A stretch of 64,000 nt of DNA from Paraburkholderia bannensis NBRC 103871 (GTDB lineage: Bacteria; Pseudomonadota; Gammaproteobacteria; Burkholderiales; Burkholderiaceae): assembly GCF_000685015.1 (NCBI RefSeq), contig NZ_BAYA01000005.1, positions 124,001-188,000 of the forward strand, written 5' to 3'. Both the position numbers and the translations under genes were made by a program. The notes beneath the pieces were generated by a model. It was not told the origin of the DNA. It searched no databases and was given only the letters and a program-made list of their open reading frames with translations. Position 1 is the stretch's first letter. Each line of letters starts with the position of its first letter. Below, one piece after another: positions 51,716 to 60,733 of the stretch.

Positions 51716-52666
51716 TCACTGCGCGCCCAGGTAAGCACGCACAGCCGGCGCACCCGGCTTGCCGTCGAAGGTCGTCACGCCCGCGAGCCATTTGTCGAGC
51801 ATCTGCGGATTGCCCTTGAGCCAGGCAGCCGCGGCCTTTTGCGGATCCTCCTTGTTCATGATCGGCACCATCAGGTGGTTTTCGATCGAGGTCGTGAATT
51901 GCAGGTTGGAAACGAACTTCGCGACGTTCGGGCAGCGCGCGCTATAGTCGGGCGGCACGGCCGTCAGCACGCGCGCTTCGCCATAGTTCGGGCCGAATAC
52001 CGCATCGCCGCCCGTGAGATAGTCGATCTTCATTTGCACGTTCATCGGATGCGGTTCCCAGCCCAGGAACACGATCCACTGCTTCTCGCGGATCGCGCGG
52101 TTGACCTGCACGAGCATCCCCGCTTCGCTCGACTCCACGAGCTTGAACTTGCCGAGGTCGAACTGATTCGCGCCGATCATTTTCTGGATCAGCGCATTGC
52201 CGTCGTTGCCCGGCTCGATGCCGTAGATGCGGCCTTGCAGTTTGTCCGCGTACTTCGCGATGTCCTGGAACGAGTGCAGGCCGCCCTGATAGACGTAATC
52301 GGGCACGGCCAGCGTGTATTTCGCGCCCGTGAGATTGGGCGTGTTGAGCACCTTGATCGTGCCCGCCTTCACGAACGGCTCGATGATCGGATCCATCGTC
52401 GGCGACCAGTAGCCGAGGAACACGTCGATCTGCTTCGATTTAAGGCCCGCAAACGTGATGGGAACCGAAGCGAGGGTCGTCGTCGGCGCATAGCCGAGCC
52501 CCGCGAGAATGGTCGAGGCGAGCCCCGTGGTCGCGGCGATATCCGTCCAGCCGACATCGGCAAAGCGCACGCTCCTGCACGCGGCCGGGTCGGCGGCGAA
52601 GGCGCTGGAGCACGCGAACGCCATCAGCGCGGCGGCGCAAACCGGGACTGTCCTGAATCGGGCCAT
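51716..52666 (-). CDS. choX: Choline ABC transporter substrate-binding protein
   Basis: 316 residues. Signal peptide about 1-24 (VCAAALMAFACSSAFA). The mature domain has CRSVRFADVGWTDIAATTGL, LKSKQIDVFLGYWSPTMDPI, GIEPGNDGNALIQKMIGANQ, IVFLGWEPHPMNVQMKIDYL and AVFGPNYGEARVLTAVPP. These tryptophan and tyrosine positions match the aromatic box of ChoX-type binding proteins that bind choline and acetylcholine. No permease or ATPase gene adjoins, so it may work with unlinked choWV or borrow a ProVW-type complex. The last gene on this strand before the intergenic region at 52667. Confidence 0.93.
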   Translation of the reverse strand: MARFRTVPVCAAALMAFACSSAFAADPAACRSVRFADVGWTDIAATTGLASTILAGLGYAPTTTLASVPITFAGLKSKQIDVFLGYWSPTMDPIIEPFVKAGTIKVLNTPNLTGAKYTLAVPDYVYQGGLHSFQDIAKYADKLQGRIYGIEPGNDGNALIQKMIGANQFDLGKFKLVESSEAGMLVQVNRAIREKQWIVFLGWEPHPMNVQMKIDYLTGGDAVFGPNYGEARVLTAVPPDYSARCPNVAKFVSNLQFTTSIENHLMVPIMNKEDPQKAAAAWLKGNPQMLDKWLAGVTTFDGKPGAPAVRAYLGAQ

Positions 52667-53030
52667 CTCATTCTCCTTGGTAGTCGTCGTGTCGATCGCT
52701 AACGTGTGGCGGAGCGGCGTGGCGCGCCATCAGGCATGCACGGCCGTCCGATGCTCAATCCTCGCGCGGCAAAATGCGCGCGAACGTAGCAAACGCGACG
52801 ATGACTTGCGCGGAAACGACAAGGGAGAAAGAGGCGGCTTTTGACGCTGCGTGGAAGCGCTGAAAGCCTGCGTCGGGGTTACGAAAACCTGACGCTTTGG
52901 GAAAAGCCTGAGGAGGGGATTCGATCAACCGCGTGCAGGCGCACGCGGTTTTTTATGCGTTCTTTAAGCGACTTCTGAACGACCTTTGAACAACCTTTGA
53001 ACGACTTTTAAGCGGGGAGAATAAAAGCCC
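52667..53030. other. Intergenic region with GC hairpin, no gene seen
   Basis: About 360 bases between choX and psiE on the same strand. A 10-bp perfect stem (AACCGCGTGC at 52927-52936, GCACGCGGTT at 52941-52950, loop AGGC) followed by TTTT on the plus strand is terminator-like, but the plus strand has no gene upstream. It may serve psiE transcripts from the other side. Beyond it, 52965-53020 carries degenerate repeats of a CTTTGAACGAC-like unit. No coding sequence is seen. Confidence 0.55.
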
Positions 53031-53465
53031 TTACTTCGTCTCCTCGGTCTTCTGTTCGACGGTATCGCTGGGGTACTTGTACTGGCCGTAGCGAATCATC
53101 AGCACGCCCAGTGCAATCAGCACGATCGCCCCGGCCGAAGCCAGCAGGTGCAGCTCGGTATTCATGCCCGCACGCAGGATCAGGTCTCGCGCGATCGACA
53201 CCATGGCGATGTAAAGCGGAAACCGCACCGGCAACTGACCCGCCTTGAGGTACTGGCCGACCATCGCGAACACTTCGAGGTAGAGGAACATCAGCAGCAG
53301 GTCGGTCAGCGACACGCCATCCGAATTCACCATGCGCCAGATCAGGTGCACCATCGCCGCGACGGTGCCGATCCCGATGATGAAAAGGCCAAACAGCTCC
53401 GCCATTTCCATCGCGCGCTCCAGCCGCCCCTTGATCGCCTTTTGCAACGCGTGTTCGTATTTCAT
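53031..53465 (-). CDS. psiE: PsiE-like phosphate-starvation-inducible membrane protein
   Basis: 144 residues from the ATG at 53465 (AGGGAAT upstream). Four membrane segments are predicted: LFGLFIIGIGTVAAMVHLIW, LTDLLLMFLYLEVFAMVGQY, RFPLYIAMVSIARDLIL, and LASAGAIVLIALGVLMIRYG. These match the PsiE family (inner-membrane protein of unknown biochemical role). The C-terminus is charged and soluble (SDTVEQKTEETK). No Pho box was recognised in the short upstream region. It is not clearly operonic with choX. Confidence 0.85.
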   Translation of the reverse strand: MKYEHALQKAIKGRLERAMEMAELFGLFIIGIGTVAAMVHLIWRMVNSDGVSLTDLLLMFLYLEVFAMVGQYLKAGQLPVRFPLYIAMVSIARDLILRAGMNTELHLLASAGAIVLIALGVLMIRYGQYKYPSDTVEQKTEETK

Positions 53466-53604
53466 ATTCCCTGAGTTCCTTTGAATAACGCCAGTCAATC
53501 CATCAAACCGGTCGAATGGAACGGGCAATCGTATCGCGAGAATATGAACGCAAGAAAATGTGTTTGAAACCCTGTTGTAAGGTCACGACGGCAACGCGGG
53601 CGTA

Positions 53605-54423
53605 TCAATGTCCCGGCGGGCCCACGCGAACATCGGCCAGCAGCACGGTCAGTTCGCGCGCCGTCTGGCTGAGTTCGGGCACGATGCGCTCACGCATGGA
53701 TGCGATATCGCGTTGCGAATCGACAGCCGTCACGGCGAGCGCCATCGGCATGCGCCATTGCCCGGCGCGCAGCGGCAACGCGATTGAGCCGTGAATCGAG
53801 CCGTTATCGGCAAGCTCAAACGTCTCCTGCGAGGCGCACGCGCCCCACTCGCGCAGTTCCTCAAACGCCGATTCCATAGCTTTCCTTAGCATCGATGCCT
53901 GTGCGTCGGCCGCCTCCAGCAGCCGCATCAGATAGCGGCGCCGCTCGTATTCCGGCAGGCCCCAAAGCCACGCGCGCCCTATCGCGGTGCACGCCATTGG
54001 CGCGAGGGCGCCGACGCCCAGACGCGGCGATTCGACGCACGCCGCCGCCCCGCCCGCGCCCGACGCAATGGTGAGCATATCGAGCTGGTCAGGCACCGCC
54101 AGCGCGACGGCCATGCCCAGCTTGTCCGCCAGCGCCTGGATGACGGGCGTGGCCGCCCGCGAGATGGGATCGGCGTCCAGCCACGCCTGGCCGATACCAA
54201 GCACGCCCGAAGCCAGTTCGAAACGCGCGCCGCCAGCGGCATGGCGCAGATAGCCCAGGTGGAGCAGCGTCGAAGTGAGTCGCAGAACCGCGGAACGGGA
54301 AAGGCCCGTGCGCCGCGCGAGTTCGGCATCGGTGAGCGGCGTACGGTCGGCGCGGAAGGCCCGCAGCACCTGCAGGCCGCGATCGAGCGTCAGGGTGACC
54401 GGCGTATCGTGCGACATGGTCAC
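53605..54423 (-). CDS. IclR-family transcriptional regulator
   Basis: 272 residues from GTG at 54423 (or ATG at 54417). The N-terminal winged helix (about 10-75) includes TDAELARRTGLSRSAVLRLT and LLHLGYLRHAAGGARFEL. The C-terminal IclR effector domain (about 80-262) has LAVPDQLDMLTIASGAGG, VGALAPMACTAIGRAWLWGL and a cysteine in CASQETFELADNGSIHGSIA. The start overlaps the stop of a second IclR-type gene by GTGA, so the two are translationally coupled. It is transcribed in the same direction as the gluconate dehydrogenase operon upstream, which is the most obvious target, but this is unproven. Confidence 0.9.
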   Translation of the reverse strand: MTMSHDTPVTLTLDRGLQVLRAFRADRTPLTDAELARRTGLSRSAVLRLTSTLLHLGYLRHAAGGARFELASGVLGIGQAWLDADPISRAATPVIQALADKLGMAVALAVPDQLDMLTIASGAGGAAACVESPRLGVGALAPMACTAIGRAWLWGLPEYERRRYLMRLLEAADAQASMLRKAMESAFEELREWGACASQETFELADNGSIHGSIALPLRAGQWRMPMALAVTAVDSQRDIASMRERIVPELSQTARELTVLLADVRVGPPGH

Positions 54424-54812
54424 GCCTCACCGGTGCCGGAAGCCGCATTGGCAATCGCCGCGTAGCCCAGTGCGAGCGCCGCGGGAGCCAGCGCGTACAG
54501 GCGCGTCGCCTCGTCCTGCTGCACATAGCCCAGCACGAGCAGCGAATGGATCAGACGAGACACCGTGGGAGCCGGTATGCCCGTCTCCAGCGCGATATCC
54601 AGGTTGCCGAGCCAGGCCCGGCCACGCCCAAACGCGCAGAGAATCGCAAGGCCGCGCGCAAGCGGCACGACCATGGGGTCGTTGTCCCGGTTGTCCCGGT
54701 TGTTCCGTATGTCCCGGTTGTGACCGGCCTCTGGCCCCGCGGCGATATCCGTGCAATGCAGGCCGGGACGCACGTTCTCGCCGACCGGCGCCAGGGATCT
54801 GGCAGGAGCCAT
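54420..54812 (-). CDS. IclR DNA-binding domain protein lacking effector domain
   Basis: 130 residues. The start ATG at 54812 has GGAGG 6 nt upstream. It holds only a winged helix (about 48-115: PLARGLAILCAFGRGRAW, LDIALETGIPAPTVSRLIHS, LLVLGYVQQDEATRLYALAP) and lacks the roughly 170-residue effector domain. The N-terminal 45 residues carry a run of NRD-type repeats encoded by 9-bp tandem units. It overlaps the following full-length IclR gene by 4 nt. It may form a mixed dimer with its neighbour, or be a decayed duplicate. The strong ribosome-binding site argues that it is expressed. Confidence 0.8.
   Translation of the reverse strand: MAPARSLAPVGENVRPGLHCTDIAAGPEAGHNRDIRNNRDNRDNDPMVVPLARGLAILCAFGRGRAWLGNLDIALETGIPAPTVSRLIHSLLVLGYVQQDEATRLYALAPAALALGYAAIANAASGTGEA
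54682..54726. repeat. Five 9-bp tandem repeats inside an IclR-like gene
   Basis: Five consecutive units of consensus TTGTCCCGG (first two identical, the rest one to three changes) encode the minus-strand peptide NRDIRNNRDNRD. Copy-number change would add or remove three residues without shifting frame. Confidence 0.75.
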
Positions 54813-54997
54813 GGGACGCCTCCGTTTCCGCGACTGGATGGGAGGGCGCGCCGTTATCGAGTCATGCGCCGCGCGCCTTAACCTGAGAAATGCTACACCG
54901 TTCGCGCGGCGCTTTGGTGTCCGCGCGAATCCGGGTTGTTACCTGGATGCGCTGCCGGCGGCCTGAAAAACATGCCGCCCGCAGCGTCCAGTACGCC

Positions 54998-55032
54998 TTA
55001 CTTCGCGGATTACTTCGCGGATTACTTCGCAG
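54998..55032. repeat. Triplicated 12-bp unit at the cytochrome gene 3' end
   Basis: TTACTTCGCGGA occurs at 54998-55009 and 55010-55021, with a third partial copy TTACTTCGCAG from 55022. On the minus strand it reads GCGAAGTAA three times, so the last codons and stop of the cytochrome gene are repeated behind the true stop. Confidence 0.85.
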
Positions 55033-56302
55033 CCAGCGTGGCCCTGACCTTGCGCACGTCGCCCGCCTCCACGGCGCCCGCGCGATTCGACCAGCCGCTG
55101 CGCACGAACGTGGCGAGCGCAGCGACTTCGTCGTCGTTCAGACGCGCCGCGAAGCCAGGCATCGGCAACACGGAAGGCGCCTTCGCCGTCGATGGCGTCT
55201 TCGCGCCCGCGAGGATCACGTGCAGCAGCGCATCGGGATTCGATGCATTGACCACGCTCGCGCCGTCAAGACGCGGGAACACGCGCGGCGCACCGCCGCC
55301 ATGCACGAAGTGACACGCGCTGCAGTTGTCCAGGTACAGGCGCTCGCCCAGCGTGAGATTCTTCGCTGCCGTGAGATGCGCTGCGGTATCGCCAGAAGCG
55401 CTCGAAGCGCCCGTTGCGGACGCTGCCGCCGCATCGCCGCCCAGGCTTTGCAGATAGGCGGCGATGGCGTTCAGGTCGGCATCGTTCAGGTGCGAGGTGC
55501 TGTTATAGACCACCGACGTCATCTCGCCCGCCACCGACGCCTTGCTGTTGCGCCCCATCGCCAGGTAATCGACGATATCCGCGCGCGACCACTTCGCAAT
55601 GCCACGCAGCGGCGGCACGCTCCAGCCATTGAGGTTCCCGCCCGAGAGATACAGCGCATCGCTGCCGTCGAATGCCTTCTCGTTCATCGCGACGCCGCGC
55701 GGCGTGTGGCAACTGCCGCAATGGCCAAGGCCTTCGACCAGGTACGCGCCGCGCTGCACTTCGGCGTTGGCGTTGGCCGGCGCGACAAAGGGCTTGTCCG
55801 ACGTGAACGCCCAGTTCCACAGCGCCATGCCCCAGCGCTGGTTGAACGGGAAGCTCAGCTTCGTCGCCGGTGCGGGATCGTCGTTCGGCGCGACGCCCTG
55901 CATGAAGTACACGTAGAGCGCATGCACGTCGGCGTCGGTCAGCTTCGCGTACGACGGGTAAGGCATGGCCGGGTAGAGATTCGTGCCGTCGGCGCGCACG
56001 CCCTTGCGCAGCGCGTTTGCGAATTGCGCTTCCGTATAGTTGCCGATACCCGCCGTCTTGCTCGGCGTGATGTTGGTCGAGTAGATCGTGCCCAGGCCGC
56101 TTTCGATTGCAAGGCCGCCTGCATAGGGCTTCCTGCTCGCGACGCTGTGGCAGGCCATGCAGTCGCCCGCGCGTGCGAGATATTCGCCCTGGTGAATCAG
56201 CGCATCCTGCTGCTGGTCTTGAGCATGCGCGGCGCTCACGCTCAACCCCGCCGCAACCGTCATGATTGCAGCCGTCAAAGTCTTGAATAGTTTCATGGTC
56301 AT
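55022..56302 (-). CDS. Tri-heme cytochrome c subunit of gluconate 2-dehydrogenase-type complex
   Basis: 426 residues. Signal peptide about 1-28 (TLTAAIMTVAAGLSVSAAHA). Three CxxCH heme motifs: CMACHSVASRKPYAGG (about 48), CGSCHTPRGVAMNEKAF (about 195) and CSACHFVHGGGAPRVFP (about 328). This is the membrane-attached cytochrome subunit of the three-subunit gluconate, 2-ketogluconate or sorbitol/alcohol dehydrogenases, passing electrons to the quinone pool. Its start overlaps the flavoprotein stop by 4 nt. A Ser/Ala-rich linker separates hemes two and three. Substrate cannot be told from this subunit. Confidence 0.93.
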   Translation of the reverse strand: MTMKLFKTLTAAIMTVAAGLSVSAAHAQDQQQDALIHQGEYLARAGDCMACHSVASRKPYAGGLAIESGLGTIYSTNITPSKTAGIGNYTEAQFANALRKGVRADGTNLYPAMPYPSYAKLTDADVHALYVYFMQGVAPNDDPAPATKLSFPFNQRWGMALWNWAFTSDKPFVAPANANAEVQRGAYLVEGLGHCGSCHTPRGVAMNEKAFDGSDALYLSGGNLNGWSVPPLRGIAKWSRADIVDYLAMGRNSKASVAGEMTSVVYNSTSHLNDADLNAIAAYLQSLGGDAAAASATGASSASGDTAAHLTAAKNLTLGERLYLDNCSACHFVHGGGAPRVFPRLDGASVVNASNPDALLHVILAGAKTPSTAKAPSVLPMPGFAARLNDDEVAALATFVRSGWSNRAGAVEAGDVRKVRATLAAK

Positions 56303-58068
56303 GCCTGCACGAGCGGGCCGGGGTTCTTGAGGTACTGCTCCTTGATCGCGCGCGCGGCGAACAGCGTGATCGCGCCAATCGTGGCAGTGGGATTCGCCTG
56401 GAAGTTCTGCGGGAACGCATTGCCGCCCGGCACGAACACGTTGTGCACGTCCCAGCTCTGCAAATAGCGGTTCAGCGCGCTGGTCTGCGGAGAATCGCCC
56501 ATCACCGCGCCGCCCACGTTGTGCGTGGACACGTATTTGGTGATATCCCAGTGCGAATCGAGCGAGAGGAAGCTCTCCGTATAGCTGTCCGGATTGAGTT
56601 CCTTCGTGACGTCCAGCACGATCTTGCGCAGATGCTGCTGAAGCTTCAGCTCGTTCTGTTTCCAGTCGAACGTGATGCGCAGCAGCGGCTGGCCCCAGGG
56701 ATCCTTATAGTTCGGGTCGAGGTCGACGTAGTGATCGCGATACGACATGCAGCTCGTCGTGATGCTGATCTTCATGGAGTGACCGTACCAGTCCTGCATG
56801 CCCTCCTTCCAGCCCTTGCCCCACGCAGGCGTGCCGTGCGGCAGCGCGGTGCCGATCGGTGCGCCCGAGGACTGCGAGCTATGGATCTTCGCGCCGCCAA
56901 TGATGCCCAGCGACGGGCCGTCGAAATTGCCCGGCGAAACATCGTTGAACATCTGCCCCGTCGCACCCGCAGTCGCGAACGGATTGAAGTTCTTGTCCTT
57001 GAAGAACAGCGTGGCGCCGCCATTGCTCAGGAATGCATAGTTTCTGCCGATCACACCCGTGCCGCTGACCGGGTCGTACGGCTTGCCGATGCCAGAGAGC
57101 AGCATCAGGCGCACGTTCACGAACTGGAACGCCGCCAGCACGACGATCTTTGCGGGCTGGAACACTTCGTTGCCGTGCTCGTCGGCGTAGGTGACGCCCT
57201 TCGCGGTCTTGCCGTCTTCGTGCATGTCCACGCGCAGCACGTTTGCGTTGGTGCGGTACGAGAAGTTGTCCATGCGCTTGAGCGCGTCGAGCACGGCCGT
57301 CTGCGGCGACGCCTTCGAGAAGTTCAGGCACGGATACTTGCTGCAGAAGCCGCAGTAATTGCACGGCGCGATCTGGCAGCCGTACGGATTCGTCCAGGCG
57401 CGCGAGACATTCGCAGACGGATTCGGGAACGGGTGATAGCCGAGCTTGCGCGCGGCGTCCGCGAACATCGACGTATTGAGCGTGTCTTCCAGCGCGGGCA
57501 GCGGCGCGGGATTCGAGCGCGGCCCTTCGAACGGATCGCCGCCTTCCATGATCTTGCCGCGCAGATTGCCGGTGTTCGCGGACAGGCCACAGACCTTGTC
57601 GAAGAAGTCGTAATACGGCTCGATCTCGTCCCACGTGAACGGGAAGTCCTGCACCTGCATGCCTTCTTCGAGCTGGCCTTTTTTATAGGCCTGGTCGGCA
57701 TAGGTCTTGAGCTTGAGGTCGGTCGGCGTCGGGCGGATCAACACGCCCGTCCAGTGCAGCCCCGATCCGCCCACGCCCGTGCCAGGCACGAAAGCGCCCC
57801 ACTTGCGGGTCGGCAGCGCCGTGTCGCTGGCCGAGTGACGCACGGTCAGCGCGCCGTCGCGCGGCGTGACCATGACCTTGTTGCGCACGGCGTAAGCGTA
57901 TTGATCGGCGGGCTTCGGGTACGCGAAGTCGCTGTTGCTGCGGTCTTCGCCGCGCTCGATCGCGCGCACCTTGAGGCCCGCCTGGGCGAGTTCCATGCTC
58001 ATGAGCGAGCCGGCCCAGCCGAGTCCCACGACGACGACGTCTACCGCGTCATTAGTGATGTTTGCCAC
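56299..58068 (-). CDS. GMC flavoprotein large subunit of gluconate 2-dehydrogenase-type complex
   Basis: 589 residues from a GTG start at 58068 (AAGGAAT upstream). FAD motif: DVVVVGLGWAGSLMSMELAQ. A cysteine-containing segment CQIAPCNYCGFCSKYPCLN (about 230-250) is typical of the gluconate-dehydrogenase subgroup and may bind an Fe-S cluster. The C-terminal catalytic histidines lie in YVSTHNVGGAVMGDSPQTSA and the C-terminal FAD loop is VFVPGGNAFPQNFQANPTAT. The complex oxidises a sugar acid or polyol in the periplasm, gluconate to 2-ketogluconate being most likely. It lacks a signal peptide and would be co-exported with the Tat-signal small subunit. Confidence 0.93.
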   Translation of the reverse strand: MANITNDAVDVVVVGLGWAGSLMSMELAQAGLKVRAIERGEDRSNSDFAYPKPADQYAYAVRNKVMVTPRDGALTVRHSASDTALPTRKWGAFVPGTGVGGSGLHWTGVLIRPTPTDLKLKTYADQAYKKGQLEEGMQVQDFPFTWDEIEPYYDFFDKVCGLSANTGNLRGKIMEGGDPFEGPRSNPAPLPALEDTLNTSMFADAARKLGYHPFPNPSANVSRAWTNPYGCQIAPCNYCGFCSKYPCLNFSKASPQTAVLDALKRMDNFSYRTNANVLRVDMHEDGKTAKGVTYADEHGNEVFQPAKIVVLAAFQFVNVRLMLLSGIGKPYDPVSGTGVIGRNYAFLSNGGATLFFKDKNFNPFATAGATGQMFNDVSPGNFDGPSLGIIGGAKIHSSQSSGAPIGTALPHGTPAWGKGWKEGMQDWYGHSMKISITTSCMSYRDHYVDLDPNYKDPWGQPLLRITFDWKQNELKLQQHLRKIVLDVTKELNPDSYTESFLSLDSHWDITKYVSTHNVGGAVMGDSPQTSALNRYLQSWDVHNVFVPGGNAFPQNFQANPTATIGAITLFAARAIKEQYLKNPGPLVQA

Positions 58069-58112
58069 GATATTCCTTGAATCTATGCTGTCATTTCGTT
58101 AGCGAAGGCGCA

Positions 58113-58829
58113 TCAGGCACGCAGGCCGCTCAGGCTCACAGGGCCGAGCGGGTATTTCACGTTGTGCTGCGTGACCCATTCGAGAAAGCTCGCGCGCGCG
58201 CCCGGAAAGCCAATGGCGATCCACGCTTTCATGCCCTTGTTGCCGCCGTAAATCGGATCGGACAGGTAACCGTTCTTCGAGTCCGAGAGCATCTCGCCGA
58301 AGAGCTGGCTGCCCTTGAGCGCCGCCTCGCCAAACTGCGCAAAGTCGATTTCATTGCCCTGCAGCGCCTTGAGCGCGGCGTCCTGCTGCGCGGCGTCGAG
58401 TTCGCAAAAGCGCTTTTGATGCTGCTGCTGGCACCAGCTATCGACGATCTTGATGCCACGCTGGTAGATCTCCTGCGGCGTATAAGGCAGCTGATAGCCG
58501 AGCGTCGGCGGCGCCTTCACGTCGAATGGCCCTTGCAGATAGATCTCGTGGCCGAATTCGCCGTGCAGTTGCTGGTCGATGAAGATGGGCACGTTGGTTT
58601 CGAGCGCGCCGGGGCCGCGTCCATCGGCGGGGATCAGGCGGTCGCAGGCGGCCAGCAGAAAGCGCCATTCGTCGGCGGAAAAGAACACCGGGTGGTAAGC
58701 GGCCAGGTCAGGCGCCGCGATGTCGGCAACCTGGGCGGCACTCATGCCATGCACGGCAATGCCCAGCGCGGGCAAGGCAAGCAATGAAGAAACAAGGAAT
58801 TTTCGTCGTGAGAACTGTGGGGACGACAT
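58113..58829 (-). CDS. Small (gamma) subunit of gluconate 2-dehydrogenase-type complex
   Basis: 238 residues. A Tat signal peptide is evident (FSRRKFLVSSLLALPALGIA). The mature domain matches the gluconate 2-dehydrogenase subunit 3 family: FFSADEWRFLLAACDRLIPA, HGEFGHEIYLQGPFDVKAPP, YGGNKGMKAWIAIGFPGARA. It is the first gene of the operon, ahead of the flavoprotein by 44 nt. It probably escorts the folded flavoprotein across the membrane by the Tat pathway. The last residues (VTQHNVKYPLGPVSLSGLRA) are also typical of the family. Confidence 0.92.
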   Translation of the reverse strand: MSSPQFSRRKFLVSSLLALPALGIAVHGMSAAQVADIAAPDLAAYHPVFFSADEWRFLLAACDRLIPADGRGPGALETNVPIFIDQQLHGEFGHEIYLQGPFDVKAPPTLGYQLPYTPQEIYQRGIKIVDSWCQQQHQKRFCELDAAQQDAALKALQGNEIDFAQFGEAALKGSQLFGEMLSDSKNGYLSDPIYGGNKGMKAWIAIGFPGARASFLEWVTQHNVKYPLGPVSLSGLRA

Positions 58830-58983
58830 CGTGAAGCCGCTCCGTTTTTTATGGGTGAAACTGCGAAGCGCGGGGACTTAAGGCCCCGCGCATTCATGTC
58901 TAGAAGGTTTCCCAATCCTGGTTGGGATCGGAAACCGGCGCAGCGGTGTCGCGCACCGGCGCAGCGGGCGCACCTGCTTGCGG

Positions 58984-60723
58984 CTATTTGGATGCGCGCG
59001 CAACCTTTTGCATGCGTGGTGCGGCTGCGGGAGCGGCGGCCCTGGGCTCGCGCTTGACGGGCGCGCGTTGCGCAACGGCGGCCGGGGCGGCCATCGGTCG
59101 TGCAGCCGTCGATTGAGGCGCGGCCGTTGTGTGCGTGTGGGTGTGCGACTGCGCCTGCGCCGAAAGGCGGAACACCGACACGGCGGTGCGCAAACGCTCG
59201 GCCTGATCTTCCAGCGACTTCGACGCGGCGGCGGCCTCTTCCACGAGCGCCGCGTTCTGTTGCGTCACCATGTCCATCTGGCCCACGGCCTGGTTCACCT
59301 CCGCGATGCCGGTGCTCTGCTCTTCTGCCGCTGCGGAGATTTCGCTGACGATATCGGAAACGTGACGGATCGACTGCTTGATCTGCGCCATGGCCCCGCT
59401 CACCTCGGAGGCCAGACGCGCGCCGCCTTCGATCGACGTCGCCGACGCGCCGATCACGTCCTTGATCTCCTTCGCCGCTGCCGCCGAACGCTGTGCAAGG
59501 CTGCGCACTTCGCTCGCCACCACGGCGAAGCCGCGTCCCTGCTCGCCCGCGCGCGCGGCTTCCACCGCGGCGTTGAGCGCGAGAATATTGGTCTGGAATG
59601 CAATGCCTTCGATCAGCGTGGTGATGTCCGAGACCTTGCTGGAGTTCTCGCTGATGTGCGACATGGTGCTCACCATGCCTTCGACGGTCGTTGCGCCCGC
59701 ATCGACCACCTCGATTGCCGTAGTCGTAAGGCCCGCTGCCTGGCGTGCGTTTTCGGCGCTCTGGCTCACCACGGTCGTAATCTGCGTCATGCTCGACGCG
59801 GTTTCTTCGAGCGACGCCGCCTGCTGCTCGGTGCGAGCGGACAGATCGGTATTGCCCGCGGCGATTTCGACGGACGCCGTGCGCACGCTTTCGGTCGCGT
59901 CGCGAATGCCACGCACGGTATCGGCGAGCTGATCGCGCATCTGGCGCAGCGAATGGAGCAGGCTCGTGCGGTCGCGCGCATCGATATTGATGGGCACGTC
60001 CAGGCGGCCTTCGGCGATATCACGGGCGATTTCCTGCGCGTAATCCGGCTCGCCGCCAAGCTGGCTGAGAATGCTGCGCGTGATGAGCACGGCAAAGCCC
60101 ACCGAGATGATCAGGCCCAGCAGCGACGCGCCAATCAGGGTATTGCGGCCCGTTGCATACATCGCGTCGGCATCGGCGGCGGCGGCCGAGGCGCGGCTCA
60201 CTTCGTAGTCGCGCAGCTTGCCGAGGACGTCAGTCCAGGTGGAGAGCGCCGGGCCGGTCTGCTTCGACAGCATGTCCGGCGCGCCGGGATCGCCCTGCAT
60301 GCCGAGTTCGGCATTCTTCTTGACGAGCGGCTCCGCAACGTCGCCTAGCTGGACGATCTGCGCGATGTAATCGCGTTCGCGGGCGTCGGTGGTATCGCTG
60401 TGTGCAAACAGGTCTTGCACGCGCGTCATGGCTTCATGATAGGCGCCGAGCTTTTCTTCGACGTTGCGCTTTTGCTCCTGCATATCGGACGGGTCGTGCG
60501 CAACGATCAGTCTTTGCATCGCGAGCGACGCGCCCTGTGCCTTCCCAAGTGCCCGGCCCAACTGGCCGATCTGGGCAGTGCCGATATCGAGGCCCGAATA
60601 GATGACCGTATTGAGCGAGTGCAGCACGAACAGTGCAGATCCGACGACAACGGCGAACAGCACGAGCAGCGCGCCGAAACCCACGGTGAGGCGCGTGCCC
60701 ACCCTAAGTCGCGAAAGTTGCAT
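58984..60723 (-). CDS. Membrane methyl-accepting chemotaxis protein
   Basis: 579 residues from the ATG at 60723 (a TTG at 60732 is possible). TM1 about 12-36 ([20 protein letters not shown]), periplasmic four-helix ligand domain about 37-190, TM2 about 192-215, HAMP, then a signalling domain with the conserved hairpin tip ([40 protein letters not shown]). No NWETF-type CheR docking peptide ends the protein; the tail is Ala/Pro/Lys-rich with a His-Thr repeat (SHTHTHTT). A near-perfect sigma-28 promoter lies about 185 nt upstream, so it is part of the flagellar regulon. The ligand is unknown. Confidence 0.95.
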   Translation of the reverse strand: MQLSRLRVGTRLTVGFGALLVLFAVVVGSALFVLHSLNTVIYSGLDIGTAQIGQLGRALGKAQGASLAMQRLIVAHDPSDMQEQKRNVEEKLGAYHEAMTRVQDLFAHSDTTDARERDYIAQIVQLGDVAEPLVKKNAELGMQGDPGAPDMLSKQTGPALSTWTDVLGKLRDYEVSRASAAAADADAMYATGRNTLIGASLLGLIISVGFAVLITRSILSQLGGEPDYAQEIARDIAEGRLDVPINIDARDRTSLLHSLRQMRDQLADTVRGIRDATESVRTASVEIAAGNTDLSARTEQQAASLEETASSMTQITTVVSQSAENARQAAGLTTTAIEVVDAGATTVEGMVSTMSHISENSSKVSDITTLIEGIAFQTNILALNAAVEAARAGEQGRGFAVVASEVRSLAQRSAAAAKEIKDVIGASATSIEGGARLASEVSGAMAQIKQSIRHVSDIVSEISAAAEEQSTGIAEVNQAVGQMDMVTQQNAALVEEAAAASKSLEDQAERLRTAVSVFRLSAQAQSHTHTHTTAAPQSTAARPMAAPAAVAQRAPVKREPRAAAPAAAPRMQKVARASK

Positions 60724-60733
60724 AAGAGACAAA

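Noticed and set aside
52921..52960. GC hairpin with T-run read as a plus-strand terminator
   Set aside because: It is structurally convincing but no plus-strand gene lies upstream, so it is noted in the intergenic entry rather than called as a terminator.
56443..58080. 545-codon plus-strand open frame opposite the gluconate dehydrogenase flavoprotein
   Set aside because: It is antisense to a clear GMC gene and has no recognisable domain.
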